Under the pieces are notes generated by a model. That model was not told where the DNA came from and ran no database searches. It was given only the letters and a program-made list of their open reading frames with translations. A stretch of 64,000 nt of DNA, from NCBI GenBank assembly GCA_027488785.1, contig JAIYAY010000011.1, positions 24,679 through 88,678 on the forward strand, read 5' to 3'. The position numbers and the translations under genes are program-made. Shown here piece by piece: positions 1 through 7,879 of the stretch; the stretch's first letter is position 1; each line of letters begins with the position of its first letter. This stretch comes from Sphingomonadales bacterium. Its GTDB lineage: Bacteria; Pseudomonadota; Alphaproteobacteria; Sphingomonadales; Sphingomonadaceae.

Positions 1-536
1 GCGGTTCGCCAACGGCAGAACTGGTGTTCAATGATTGCTTCGTATCCGATGAACAGATGATGGGCCCGTTGCATGGCGGCGTGGGCGTATTGATGTCCGG
101 CCTGGATTATGAGCGTGTCGTGCTCGCCGGGCTTCAGCTTGGGGTGATGCAGGCCTGTTTGGATGTGGTTCTGCCTTATGTACGCGAACGCAAGCAATTC
201 GGTAAGCCCATTGGCAGTTTTCAACTAATGCAGGCGAAGGTCGCCGACATGTATGTCGCGCTCAATTCCGCCCGCAGCTATGTCTACAATGTCGCGCGGG
301 CATGTGACGCTGGGCAGACCACCCGCTTTGACGCAGCAGGTGCCATATTGCTCGCCAGTGAAAGCGCCGTGAAGGTCGCTGGTGAGGCTATTCAGGCCCT
401 TGGTGGCGCTGGCTATACCAAGGATTGGCCGGTCGAGCGCTATTGGCGCGATGCCAAATTGCTCGACATTGGCGCGGGCACAAATGAAATTCGGCGAATG
501 TTGATTGGCCGGGAACTAATTGGTTCTGCAGAATGA
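1..536 (+). CDS. ivd: Isovaleryl-CoA dehydrogenase, C-terminal part (5' end outside window)
   Basis: This FAD-dependent acyl-CoA dehydrogenase would oxidise isovaleryl-CoA to 3-methylcrotonyl-CoA in leucine breakdown. The frame is open from the first bases (reading G-S-P-T-A-E-L-V-F from position 3), so the gene starts upstream of the window. Visible parts are the end of the middle beta domain and the C-terminal helical domain, with the family signatures RKQFGKPIGSFQLMQAKVAD and QALGGAGYTKDWPVERYWRD. The usual catalytic Glu of the YEGT region is replaced (IGAGTNEIRR), while SGLDYERVVLAG has a Glu at the helix-G position used as base by isovaleryl-CoA dehydrogenases. That favours this enzyme over a general short-chain acyl-CoA dehydrogenase. 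The next gene begins 22 bases after the stop. Confidence 0.85.
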   Translation, partial: GSPTAELVFNDCFVSDEQMMGPLHGGVGVLMSGLDYERVVLAGLQLGVMQACLDVVLPYVRERKQFGKPIGSFQLMQAKVADMYVALNSARSYVYNVARACDAGQTTRFDAAGAILLASESAVKVAGEAIQALGGAGYTKDWPVERYWRDAKLLDIGAGTNEIRRMLIGRELIGSAE

Positions 537-558
537 ACCTATTGGTGGGCAGCCTTTT

Positions 559-1296
559 ATGACAGCACGCCCCGTCCTAGGTGTTATAGCCTGCAACCGC
601 ATGGTCGGCAGCGAAGTCGCCCAAGCCGTCATGAACCGCTATATTCGCGCGGCCATGGCCTATGCTGATGTTGCGGCATTAATCATCCCTTCCCTACCCG
701 ACTTGATGACCGCCGCAGAGGTCACTCCGCGCATAGACGGCATCTTGCTGACGGGTAGCCCATCGAACGTCGCAACCCGGCTTTATGGTGAGGATGGCGG
801 CGACGGACCCTATGATGACGGTCGGGACGAGATTGCAATGTCGATGGTTGACCGCATGATAGATGCGCAAAAGCCAGTATTTGGCATTTGCCGAGGTTTT
901 CAGGAAATCAACGTCGCTTTGGGGGGGAGCTTACGCCGCGACACCAGCGTTAATGATAGCCTCCTTCGCCACCATGCGCCGGATGATGTCCCTTTTGATG
1001 CAATGTTTGACCATCGCCATGCGGTCGAACTTACCGATGGCGGCATGCTGGCGGGTGCTTATGGCAAGAGCGCGCTGGACGTGAACTCGGTCCATTATCA
1101 GGGTGTTGGGAGGCTTGCCGAAGGCCTGAATGTCGAGGCCCGCGCGCCCGATGGCTTGGTGGAGGCCTATAGCGCACGCCCCAACGGCGCGCCATTGCTC
1201 GCGGTGCAATGGCACCCCGAATGGAACACAGAGAATGACCCAGATTCGCAAACCTATTTTCACCTTTTGGGAAAAGCGTTAAGAGGCGAACTGTGA
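559..1296 (+). CDS. puuD: Gamma-glutamyl-gamma-aminobutyrate hydrolase family protein (PuuD-like, peptidase C26)
   Basis: A class I glutamine-amidotransferase-like hydrolase of about 245 residues, close to the length of E. coli PuuD (about 254). PuuD splits gamma-glutamyl-GABA into glutamate and GABA in putrescine breakdown. The nucleophile Cys lies in FGICRGFQEINVALGGSL and the catalytic His and Glu in AVQWHPEW. The N-terminal PVLGVIACNRM strand and the GILLTGSPSNV segment are typical of the family. The frame is open further upstream to 520, but that start would overlap the previous gene. The ATG at 559 follows the previous stop, has a GGTGGGC stretch upstream and gives the usual N-terminus. 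A putrescine aminotransferase gene and a polyamine importer follow, which supports the role. No PuuA, PuuB or PuuC homologue is visible here. Confidence 0.85.
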   Translation: MTARPVLGVIACNRMVGSEVAQAVMNRYIRAAMAYADVAALIIPSLPDLMTAAEVTPRIDGILLTGSPSNVATRLYGEDGGDGPYDDGRDEIAMSMVDRMIDAQKPVFGICRGFQEINVALGGSLRRDTSVNDSLLRHHAPDDVPFDAMFDHRHAVELTDGGMLAGAYGKSALDVNSVHYQGVGRLAEGLNVEARAPDGLVEAYSARPNGAPLLAVQWHPEWNTENDPDSQTYFHLLGKALRGEL

Positions 1297-1364
1297 ACAC
1301 AAAAGTGACCCGATTTAATCGCTATCAAGCGCGGATAGGCTTTTCGCCCTGATACACCGTCACC

Positions 1365-1412
1365 CCAGCCAAGGCTGGAGGCCAACGCGCGTCTCGGTTC
1401 AAACCGCGAGAC
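1365..1412. repeat. Pair of short perfect inverted repeats between puuD-like and spuC-like genes
   Basis: In the 167-bp gap between the two polyamine genes, CCAGCC-AA-GGCTGG (1365-1378) is followed 12 bases later by GTCTCG...CGAGAC (1391-1412, 10-base loop). No T-run follows either hairpin. The first arm sits inside the phrase GTCACCCCAGCCAAGGCTGG, which resembles small dispersed palindromic elements common in alphaproteobacterial intergenic regions; that comparison is from memory. They may be mobile palindromic elements or mRNA-processing hairpins. Confidence 0.4.
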
Positions 1413-1463
1413 GGAATAGGCACCAGAAAAGATGGTGCGACGACAAGACTAAGGGACATAGAC

Positions 1464-2855
1464 ATGCCACGCAATTACGACATCGCCGAACTACGCCGTT
1501 TGGACATCGCCCACCATTTGCCCGCGCAAGCCGATTGGCAGGAAATTGAAGATCTGGGCGGCAGCCGGATCATCACCCATGCCGAAGGCTGCTATATTCA
1601 TGATGGTGATGGCAACCGCATCTTGGACGGCATGGCTGGCCTGTGGTGCGTCAATGTCGGTTATGGCCGTGACGAATTGGCCGAAGTTGCGCGCGAACAA
1701 ATGCTTGAGCTGCCATATTATAACAGCTTCTTCAAAACCGCGAACGCGCCAGCGATCATGCTGGCTGACAAGATCGCCAGCCTAACAGGTGGCCGCTTGC
1801 CACATGTATTTTTCAACAGCTCCGGTTCCGAAGCCAATGACACAATTCTTCGTATGGTCCGCCATTATTGGCAGGTGAAGGGCGAACATAGCCGCACCGT
1901 CATTATCAGCCGCCATAATGCCTATCATGGCTCAACCGTCGCAGGCGTCAGCATGGGCGGTATGAAGGCGATGCATAGTCAGGGCTTCCCCGCGTCGGGC
2001 ATACTGCCAATGGCTGGCATTGAGCATGTGCGCCAACCTTATTGGTACAATGAAGGCCGCGACATGACTTCGGACGATTTCGGTTCCGCGTGCGCGCAGG
2101 CGATTGAAGACAAGATTTTAGAAGTTGGCCCTGAAAATGTCGCGGCCTTCATTGGCGAACCTGTTCAAGGCGCCGGCGGCGTGATCATCCCGCCTGCCAA
2201 TTACTGGCCGCAGGTGGAGGCGATTTGTCGCAAATATGGAATATTATTGGTCTGTGATGAGGTCATCTGCGGCTTTGGGCGGACTGGCAATATCTGGGGC
2301 CATGAAACAATGGGCGTCCAGCCAGACATTATCGCGATGGCCAAGGGGCTTTCCTCAGGATATTTGCCCATCTCCGCAGTTGCTGTCAGCGCGGAAATCG
2401 TCAAGGTAATCAAGACCGGTGGTGATTTCGTGCATGGTTACACCTATTCGGGTCACCCAGTCGCGTCCGCCGTTGCCTTGCGTAATATCGAGATCATGGA
2501 GCGCGAAGGCTTGGTCGAAAAGGTCCGCAATGAAACTGGGCCATATCTCGCCAAGGCACTTGCCCCATTACGCGACCATCCTTTGGTTGGTGAAGCGCGC
2601 TCCGTGGGCTTGCTTGGAGCGATTGAGGTTGTTGCGGATAAGACAACTGGCGCGCGCTTTGGCGGTGCAGAGGGCACAGCAGGACCACTCGTTCGCGATA
2701 TCTGCATCCGCAACGGCCTCATGGTGCGGGGTATCCGCGACAGCATAGTGATGTGCCCACCATTGATTATCTGCACCGCCCAAATTGATGAACTTGTTGG
2801 TATAATTCACAAATCTCTGGATGAGGCGGCGCCGAAATTGCGCGCAATTGGGTAA
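1464..2855 (+). CDS. spuC: Class III PLP-dependent aminotransferase, putrescine:pyruvate aminotransferase-like (SpuC)
   Basis: A 463-residue fold-type I aminotransferase, full length for SpuC-type polyamine:pyruvate transaminases (about 450-460). It would convert putrescine to 4-aminobutanal using pyruvate as amino acceptor. Seen in sequence: GMAGLWCVNVGYGR near residue 57, the cofactor phosphate-binding NSSGSEANDT near 119, the Asp of LLVCDEVICGFGRTG that contacts the PLP pyridine nitrogen, and the Schiff-base Lys in IIAMAKGLSSGYLP. The SHNAYHG-like sequence SRHNAYHGSTVAG is typical of this subgroup. The ATG at 1464 has AGGGA upstream. Its neighbours, a PuuD-like hydrolase and a polyamine ABC importer, make putrescine the likely substrate. 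Other omega-amino acids such as beta-alanine remain possible. Confidence 0.85.
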   Translation: MPRNYDIAELRRLDIAHHLPAQADWQEIEDLGGSRIITHAEGCYIHDGDGNRILDGMAGLWCVNVGYGRDELAEVAREQMLELPYYNSFFKTANAPAIMLADKIASLTGGRLPHVFFNSSGSEANDTILRMVRHYWQVKGEHSRTVIISRHNAYHGSTVAGVSMGGMKAMHSQGFPASGILPMAGIEHVRQPYWYNEGRDMTSDDFGSACAQAIEDKILEVGPENVAAFIGEPVQGAGGVIIPPANYWPQVEAICRKYGILLVCDEVICGFGRTGNIWGHETMGVQPDIIAMAKGLSSGYLPISAVAVSAEIVKVIKTGGDFVHGYTYSGHPVASAVALRNIEIMEREGLVEKVRNETGPYLAKALAPLRDHPLVGEARSVGLLGAIEVVADKTTGARFGGAEGTAGPLVRDICIRNGLMVRGIRDSIVMCPPLIICTAQIDELVGIIHKSLDEAAPKLRAIG

Positions 2856-2905
2856 CGGTTTCTTCTATGTAGACAAAGCCCGTCCAATTATTACTGAGGA
2901 CAATC

Positions 2906-3706
2906 ATGAAATCACCAACGTTTAAGCGCGCGGCATTTGCTGCAATCGCCCCCGCCCTGCTCCTGCAATTTGCACCTGCGCAGGCCGCCGCACCAGTTGC
3001 GGCTAAACCCAAGCCGCCCGTACTTTCGTGCACGACACCAACAGCCGAAGGCTTGTCTTACACCGTAATCACGCCGGGCAAAGGCGAACGGCCAAATGCA
3101 GAGTCCAAGGTTACCGTCAATTACAAAGGCATGTTGACCGCAGACGGCACCGAATTTGATTCCGGCCAAGCGGCCCAATTCCCCGTTGGCGGCGTCATCC
3201 CCGGATTTGCACAAGGCCTGAAATTGATGCAGGTCGGCGGAAAATATCGCCTCTGCATCCCTGCGGCCCTTGGCTATGGCGCAGCAGGCACGGGCCCTAT
3301 CCCGGCCAACGCCGATTTGGTGTTTGAGGTTGATCTGCTCTCCTTCACCAACCCGCCGCCAAAACCGGTCATTCCGGTTGCCGAACGGACATGCAGTCAA
3401 ACCACCGCGTCCGGCCTCGGCTTTGAAATCGTCAAAGCCGCCACTGGCAGAAAGCCCACCGATGGAGACATGGCACTGGTCGACTTCACCATCTTTGACG
3501 CCAATACAGGCACCGTTGAGCAAAAGCGCGAATGGGAAAAAATCCCGTTGAGCCAAGCCTCACCGATTTTCCGCGAAAGCCTGAACATGATGGCGATAGG
3601 GTCAACGTACCGCTTTTGCATGCCTAAAGCCGCAGACGGCCCGCCGGAAAGCAACATCATCGTCACGTTGATCGATCTGCGGCCAGCGCCGGCGACGGAA
3701 AATTGA
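2906..3706 (+). CDS. Secreted FKBP-type peptidyl-prolyl cis-trans isomerase with a second degenerate domain
   Basis: A 266-residue protein with a cleavable signal peptide (hydrophobic core AAIAPALLLQFAPAQAAA), so probably periplasmic. Residues about 60-150 form a standard FKBP domain with VTVNYKGMLTADGTEFDSG, FPVGGVIPGFAQGLKLM, GGKYRLCIPAALGYGA and the closing strand ADLVFEVDLLSF. Residues about 160-262 look like a second, eroded FKBP copy: the opening CSQTTASGLGFEIVKAATG resembles the first domain's CTTPTAEGLSYTVITPGKG, but the active-site loops are lost. The domain family catalyses proline isomerisation in protein folding. The ATG has GAGGA upstream. The gene is convergent with the polyamine importer, with only about 10 bases between the stops. 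Confidence 0.85.
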   Translation: MKSPTFKRAAFAAIAPALLLQFAPAQAAAPVAAKPKPPVLSCTTPTAEGLSYTVITPGKGERPNAESKVTVNYKGMLTADGTEFDSGQAAQFPVGGVIPGFAQGLKLMQVGGKYRLCIPAALGYGAAGTGPIPANADLVFEVDLLSFTNPPPKPVIPVAERTCSQTTASGLGFEIVKAATGRKPTDGDMALVDFTIFDANTGTVEQKREWEKIPLSQASPIFRESLNMMAIGSTYRFCMPKAADGPPESNIIVTLIDLRPAPATEN

Positions 3707-3716
3707 GAGCTAGACC

Positions 3717-4847
3717 TTAGCTTAACAAAACCACCGGACTATCTGCGCGCCAGTGCATGCTGACCTTGTCGTCCCAGGTGAAGTCTTCCTGATCATGGCG
3801 GGACAAATTGGGGCGGCTGACGCGGATGATTTGGCCGCCCTCCAACTGAATCTCATACAGCGTGATATCGCCAAGATAGCTCATGCCCTTAATCGTACCG
3901 CGCGCGAAATTGTGACCGTCTGGCGCGTCTTGAGCCGCGGCGCGCACCGCCTTCCCTTTGCCGGGAACATGCAAATAAATCTTTTCGGGCCGCAAAGCGA
4001 TCCAAACATTGGCACCATGGGGGCCGGTAACACCGTGGTTCAGATAAACCTTACCAAGGCCTGGACAATCGACCGCCGCCTTATCGGGCTCGTCTAGGGT
4101 AAGCGTGCCTTCAAATATGTTCACAGAACCGACGAAATCCGCCACAAAGCGGTTGGCTGGATATTCGTAAAGATCCGATGGCGGCGCGAGTTGTGCGACT
4201 TCGCCCTTGTTGATCACGGCAACGCGGCTTGCCATCGACAATGCCTCGTCTTGGTCATGCGTAACGGTGACGAAGGTGATACCAACCTTGTCCTGCAAGT
4301 CCGCCAGCTCAAACTGCATTTGCGCACGCAATTTCGCGTCGAGCGCAGAAAGCGGTTCATCCAGCAACAATACCTTGGGCCGCATCACCAAGCTGCGGGC
4401 AAGTGCAACACGCTGCCGCTGCCCACCTGACATTTGGTCGGGCATCCGATCCTCAAACCCACCAAGCTTCACCAGCTCAAGCGCTTCGGCCACGCGTTCG
4501 CGAATCTCGCTTTTCGGTACGCCTGATATGCGCAGGCCATAGCCGACATTATCGGTTACGTTCATATGCGGGAAAACGGCGTAGCTTTGGAACACCATGT
4601 TCACAGGCCGCTTGTTCGGCGGAACAAGGCTCATATCCTGCCCATCAATCAGGATCTGCCCCTCGGTCGGCAATTCAAAACCAGCGATCATCCGCAATAA
4701 AGTCGTCTTGCCGCAACCCGACGGCCCAAGCAAAACGAAGAATTCGCCTGCGCGAATATCCAGACTAATATTGTCGACCGCCGTCACCTTGCCAAAGCGT
4801 TTGGACACGTTGCGGATTTGGATGATGGGTTGATTGGTTTCAGTCAT
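3717..4847 (-). CDS. potA: Polyamine ABC transporter ATP-binding subunit (PotA/PotG family)
   Basis: This 376-residue ATPase, the length of PotA and PotG (about 377), energises polyamine import at the inner face of the cytoplasmic membrane. Seen: Walker A GPSGCGKTT near residue 38, Q-loop VFQSYAVFPHM, ABC signature MSGGQRQRVALARSL, Walker B VLLLDEPLSALD, and the switch His in TVTHDQDEALSMA. The last 120 residues form the TOBE-type regulatory domain (WIALRPEKIYLHV). It is the last gene of a minus-strand operon, starting 30 bases after the permease gene. The PotFGHI (putrescine) and PotABCD (spermidine-preferring) families cannot be separated from sequence alone; the neighbouring putrescine catabolic genes favour putrescine. 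Confidence 0.92.
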   Translation of the reverse strand: MTETNQPIIQIRNVSKRFGKVTAVDNISLDIRAGEFFVLLGPSGCGKTTLLRMIAGFELPTEGQILIDGQDMSLVPPNKRPVNMVFQSYAVFPHMNVTDNVGYGLRISGVPKSEIRERVAEALELVKLGGFEDRMPDQMSGGQRQRVALARSLVMRPKVLLLDEPLSALDAKLRAQMQFELADLQDKVGITFVTVTHDQDEALSMASRVAVINKGEVAQLAPPSDLYEYPANRFVADFVGSVNIFEGTLTLDEPDKAAVDCPGLGKVYLNHGVTGPHGANVWIALRPEKIYLHVPGKGKAVRAAAQDAPDGHNFARGTIKGMSYLGDITLYEIQLEGGQIIRVSRPNLSRHDQEDFTWDDKVSMHWRADSPVVLLS

Positions 4848-4877
4848 ATCAGTGTTCCATAGGCGGCGGTTCGCATC

Positions 4878-5714
4878 TCAATGGGCATCAGATATGCCCT
4901 TCACACCCTGATATTTGAGGGCGATGAAGGTCAGCGCGACCGTGAGGATGATAAGGATGGTTGATGCAGCGTTGACCTCTGGCGTCACCGAGAAACGGAC
5001 CATCGAATAGACCTTTACCGGGAAGGTAATGGTGTCGGGGCCGCTAGTGAAAAAGGTGATGACGAAATCGTCGAGGCTGAGTGTGAAGGCGAGCAATGCG
5101 CCTGCCACTAAAGATGGCTTTATATGCGGCAGCAGGACATCACGAAACGCCTGCCACTCTGTCGCGCCAAGGTCCTTTGCGGCCTCTTCCTCTTCCTTGT
5201 TAAAACTCGCCAATCGCGCACGCACGACCATAGCGACAAAGGGAAAACAAAAAGTGATGTGCGCAATGGTAATAGCAGACAGGTTGAGCGGCCAAGGCAG
5301 GTCTGTGGGCCAGTCGACTTTGGCAAAGAAAATCAAAAACGCGACGCCCAGACAGATTTCAGGAACGATGATCGGCAAGGACATGGTACCTTCCACCAGC
5401 CCCTTGAAGGGAAAGCGGAAGCGCCAGAGCATGACCGCAGCCAACGCGCCAATGACCAGGCTGATAATCGTCGCGAAAAACGCAATGGTAAGCGAATTGA
5501 CCATCGCTTCGACAAGGCTGTCGTTGTTCAGCGCCTTTTCATAATATTTGAGCGTAAAACCTTTCCACACGACATTGCGCTTGCTGTCATTAAAGCTGAA
5601 AATCATCAAGACAATGAGCGGCGCATAGAGGAACAGCATGGTAAGCCCAACCCAACTGCGCATCCAAAGCTTGCGGGTATATTCAAGCGGGGCGATGGCG
5701 GTGCGGTTGAACAT
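4878..5714 (-). CDS. potC: Polyamine ABC transporter permease (PotC/PotI family)
   Basis: A 278-residue inner-membrane permease, one half of the polyamine translocation channel. It has about six hydrophobic segments, the first being VGLTMLFLYAPLIVLMIFSF near residue 24. The EAA loop that docks with the ATPase is clear: EEEAAKDLGATEWQAFRDVL, followed by LPHIKPSLVAGALLAF. The gene starts on an ATG sharing one base with the TGA of the upstream permease gene, so the two should be translationally coupled. Its size is closer to PotI (281) than to PotC (264). Confidence 0.9.
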   Translation of the reverse strand: MFNRTAIAPLEYTRKLWMRSWVGLTMLFLYAPLIVLMIFSFNDSKRNVVWKGFTLKYYEKALNNDSLVEAMVNSLTIAFFATIISLVIGALAAVMLWRFRFPFKGLVEGTMSLPIIVPEICLGVAFLIFFAKVDWPTDLPWPLNLSAITIAHITFCFPFVAMVVRARLASFNKEEEEAAKDLGATEWQAFRDVLLPHIKPSLVAGALLAFTLSLDDFVITFFTSGPDTITFPVKVYSMVRFSVTPEVNAASTILIILTVALTFIALKYQGVKGISDAH

Positions 5715-6628
5715 CAGCGCGCCTCCTTCACTTTGTTCGACCGCATGGATTGCAGTGCAATCAAAATAAACATCGCGTAGATGAGCAGGAAGGACAAAGC
5801 CGCCCCAAAAGGCCAGTCATTGGCGCGCTTGAACTGACGCTCGATCACATTGGCGATCATCTGGCTATCGGTGCCACCCATCAGGTCAGGCGTCAGATAA
5901 GCGCCCAATGCCGGGATCAGCGTGATCATCACGCCCGCAACGATACCGGGAGCGGCGAGCGGCACCACGACCTGCATAAATGTTTTGAAATGGCCTGCGC
6001 CCAAATCAAGGCTGGCCTCAATCAGGCTTTTGTCCAGCCGGTCGAGCGCGGAATATAATGGCAAAACCATGAAGGGCAGATGGACGTAGACCAGCCCCAA
6101 TACGACCGCGAAATTATTGTAGAGCAGCTGCACGGGCGTCCATGCATCAAGCGGTTGCATGCCCACCAAAGTGCGCAACCAGCTTGCGCCCTCCCACAGC
6201 CCGCCCAGTCCCTTGTTCATATAGCCGTTGGTGCCCATCAATGCCATCAGCGCATAAGTGCGGATCAACAAATTGGTCCAAAAGGGCAGCATGATGCCAA
6301 GCAGCAGCCAAGGCCGCCATTTCGGGGCTGCAAAGGTAATTGCCATCGCCACGGGAAAGCCAATGATAAGGCAAATCAATGTGGTAAGCGCTGCTACCGC
6401 AAGGCTTTTGAGGAAGATCGAAAGATACAACCATTCGGTCGCGCGTTTGTAATTGTCGAGCGTACCAGAAATATCAATGTCGGCTGGACCGACATTCTGC
6501 CCAAAGCTGTAAAGCCAAACGATGGTCATGGGCGCGATGAAGAACAGGGAAAGCCAGAACACCGGCACCGAGGCAACGGCAGCAAAGGGCTTCCTCTGGC
6601 TTTTCCAATCCTGCAACGGCCCTGACAT
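5714..6628 (-). CDS. potB: Polyamine ABC transporter permease (PotB/PotH family)
   Basis: The second inner-membrane permease of the importer, 304 residues, near PotH (317) and PotB (285). It opens with a cytoplasmic stretch and a first membrane helix (VFWLSLFFIAPMTIVWLYSF). A long second segment (WLLLGIMLPFWTNLLIRTYA) is typical of this subunit. The EAA docking loop reads LIEASLDLGAGHFKTFMQVV. It starts 3 bases after the binding-protein stop and overlaps the next permease by one base, in the usual order binding protein, PotB/H, PotC/I, ATPase. Confidence 0.9.
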   Translation of the reverse strand: MSGPLQDWKSQRKPFAAVASVPVFWLSLFFIAPMTIVWLYSFGQNVGPADIDISGTLDNYKRATEWLYLSIFLKSLAVAALTTLICLIIGFPVAMAITFAAPKWRPWLLLGIMLPFWTNLLIRTYALMALMGTNGYMNKGLGGLWEGASWLRTLVGMQPLDAWTPVQLLYNNFAVVLGLVYVHLPFMVLPLYSALDRLDKSLIEASLDLGAGHFKTFMQVVVPLAAPGIVAGVMITLIPALGAYLTPDLMGGTDSQMIANVIERQFKRANDWPFGAALSFLLIYAMFILIALQSMRSNKVKEAR

Positions 6629-6631
6629 CAG

Positions 6632-7744
6632 TTAAGCCGCCCGCACGCGGGTAAACGCCTCCTCATATTTCGGCTGCAGCTCTGGATTGAATTTGGCATA
6701 TTCGCATTTCGCCAAAACCGCTGCGGGCGGAAAAATGACCTGATTATTTTTATAATCATCAGGCATCAGCGCTTTTGCCGCATCATTTGGCGTTGGATAG
6801 AGGATCGTTTCGGTAATCTTCTTGCCAGCTTCGGCATCCAGCAAATAGTTAATGAAAGCATGAGCATTTTTCGGATGCGGCGCACCCTTTGGAATGCACA
6901 GATTGTCGGAATTTAGCTGGCTGCCTTCCTTGGGAATAACAAAGCCAATATCCGGGTCTTCCGCCATAATTTGCGCAATATCGCCATTATACTCAAGCAC
7001 CACATCGACCTCGCCCTTCAGCAACAGATCCTGTCCATTGTCCTCATGGAAGGATTTAATGTTCGGCTTTTGCTTGATCATCATCGCTTCAATCATTTTG
7101 ATATCAGCGTCGGTCAGGCCGTTGACCGATTTGCCCATATACTTGCCGTAAAGCCGGAACATGTCGCCAGCTTCGGACAGCACCGCAATGCGGCCCTTAT
7201 ACTCGTCACTGTCAAACAGGACTTTCCAGCTATCCGGAACTGAATTTACCTTCGACTTGCGATATCCAATGCCAAGCGCTAGCCATGTGTACGGCATCGA
7301 ATATTTGCGCGCCGGATCATATGGTACATCCTGATAATCAGGCGCGACATTCTTGAAATTGGGGATCTGCGCCTTGTCGAGTTCAAGCAGCATATCTGCT
7401 GCAGCCATACGCTCGACAAAGTCGTTGGACGGTACGATAACGTCATAGCCTGGGTTGCCAGCGCGCAGCTTGGCAAATAATTCATCATTGCTGGCGAACA
7501 AAGTCATGTTCACGTCAACGCCAGCTTTGTCCTTGTAATCTTCCAACGTGGTTTCACCAATATAGGTGTCCCAGTTGTAAAAGTTCAGCTTCGCTTCTTC
7601 GCCATTGGCAAGCTTTGCGGCTTCTTTCTCGCCGCATCCAGCAAGCGCACCAGTTAAAGAAAACCCGACAGCCGCAACGCCCATGCCCTTCAGCATCGCG
7701 CGCCGATTGCTGCCTGCGTGCAAAAATGTTTTGAAATCCATCAT
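6632..7744 (-). CDS. potD: Polyamine-binding periplasmic protein (PotD/PotF family), probable lipoprotein
   Basis: The solute-binding subunit that delivers polyamines to the permease pair, 370 residues like PotD and PotF. The N-terminus carries twin Arg (NRRAMLKG) and a hydrophobic stretch ending in the lipobox-like ALAGC, so it is probably Tat- or Sec-exported and lipidated at Cys. The mature part has the family signatures LNFYNWDTYIGETTLEDYKD, YDVIVPSNDFVERM and the polyamine-site region KYSMPYTWLALGIGY. The first of two tandem ATG codons is used, with GGGAGA upstream. It is the first gene of the four-gene importer operon, so the promoter should lie in 7745-7879; I see no convincing promoter consensus there. 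Confidence 0.92.
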   Translation of the reverse strand: MMDFKTFLHAGSNRRAMLKGMGVAAVGFSLTGALAGCGEKEAAKLANGEEAKLNFYNWDTYIGETTLEDYKDKAGVDVNMTLFASNDELFAKLRAGNPGYDVIVPSNDFVERMAAADMLLELDKAQIPNFKNVAPDYQDVPYDPARKYSMPYTWLALGIGYRKSKVNSVPDSWKVLFDSDEYKGRIAVLSEAGDMFRLYGKYMGKSVNGLTDADIKMIEAMMIKQKPNIKSFHEDNGQDLLLKGEVDVVLEYNGDIAQIMAEDPDIGFVIPKEGSQLNSDNLCIPKGAPHPKNAHAFINYLLDAEAGKKITETILYPTPNDAAKALMPDDYKNNQVIFPPAAVLAKCEYAKFNPELQPKYEEAFTRVRAA

Positions 7745-7879
7745 AGTTCTCCCGCTGAAACCATTGCCGTAATTTGGTTATGCTGGACTAATATCCCAGT
7801 TAAGAAAAGCCCCTTTTTTCCAAGCCTTGCGGCGCAACTTAATTACGATAGATCGCAATTACTTTGCACCGCACCATAA

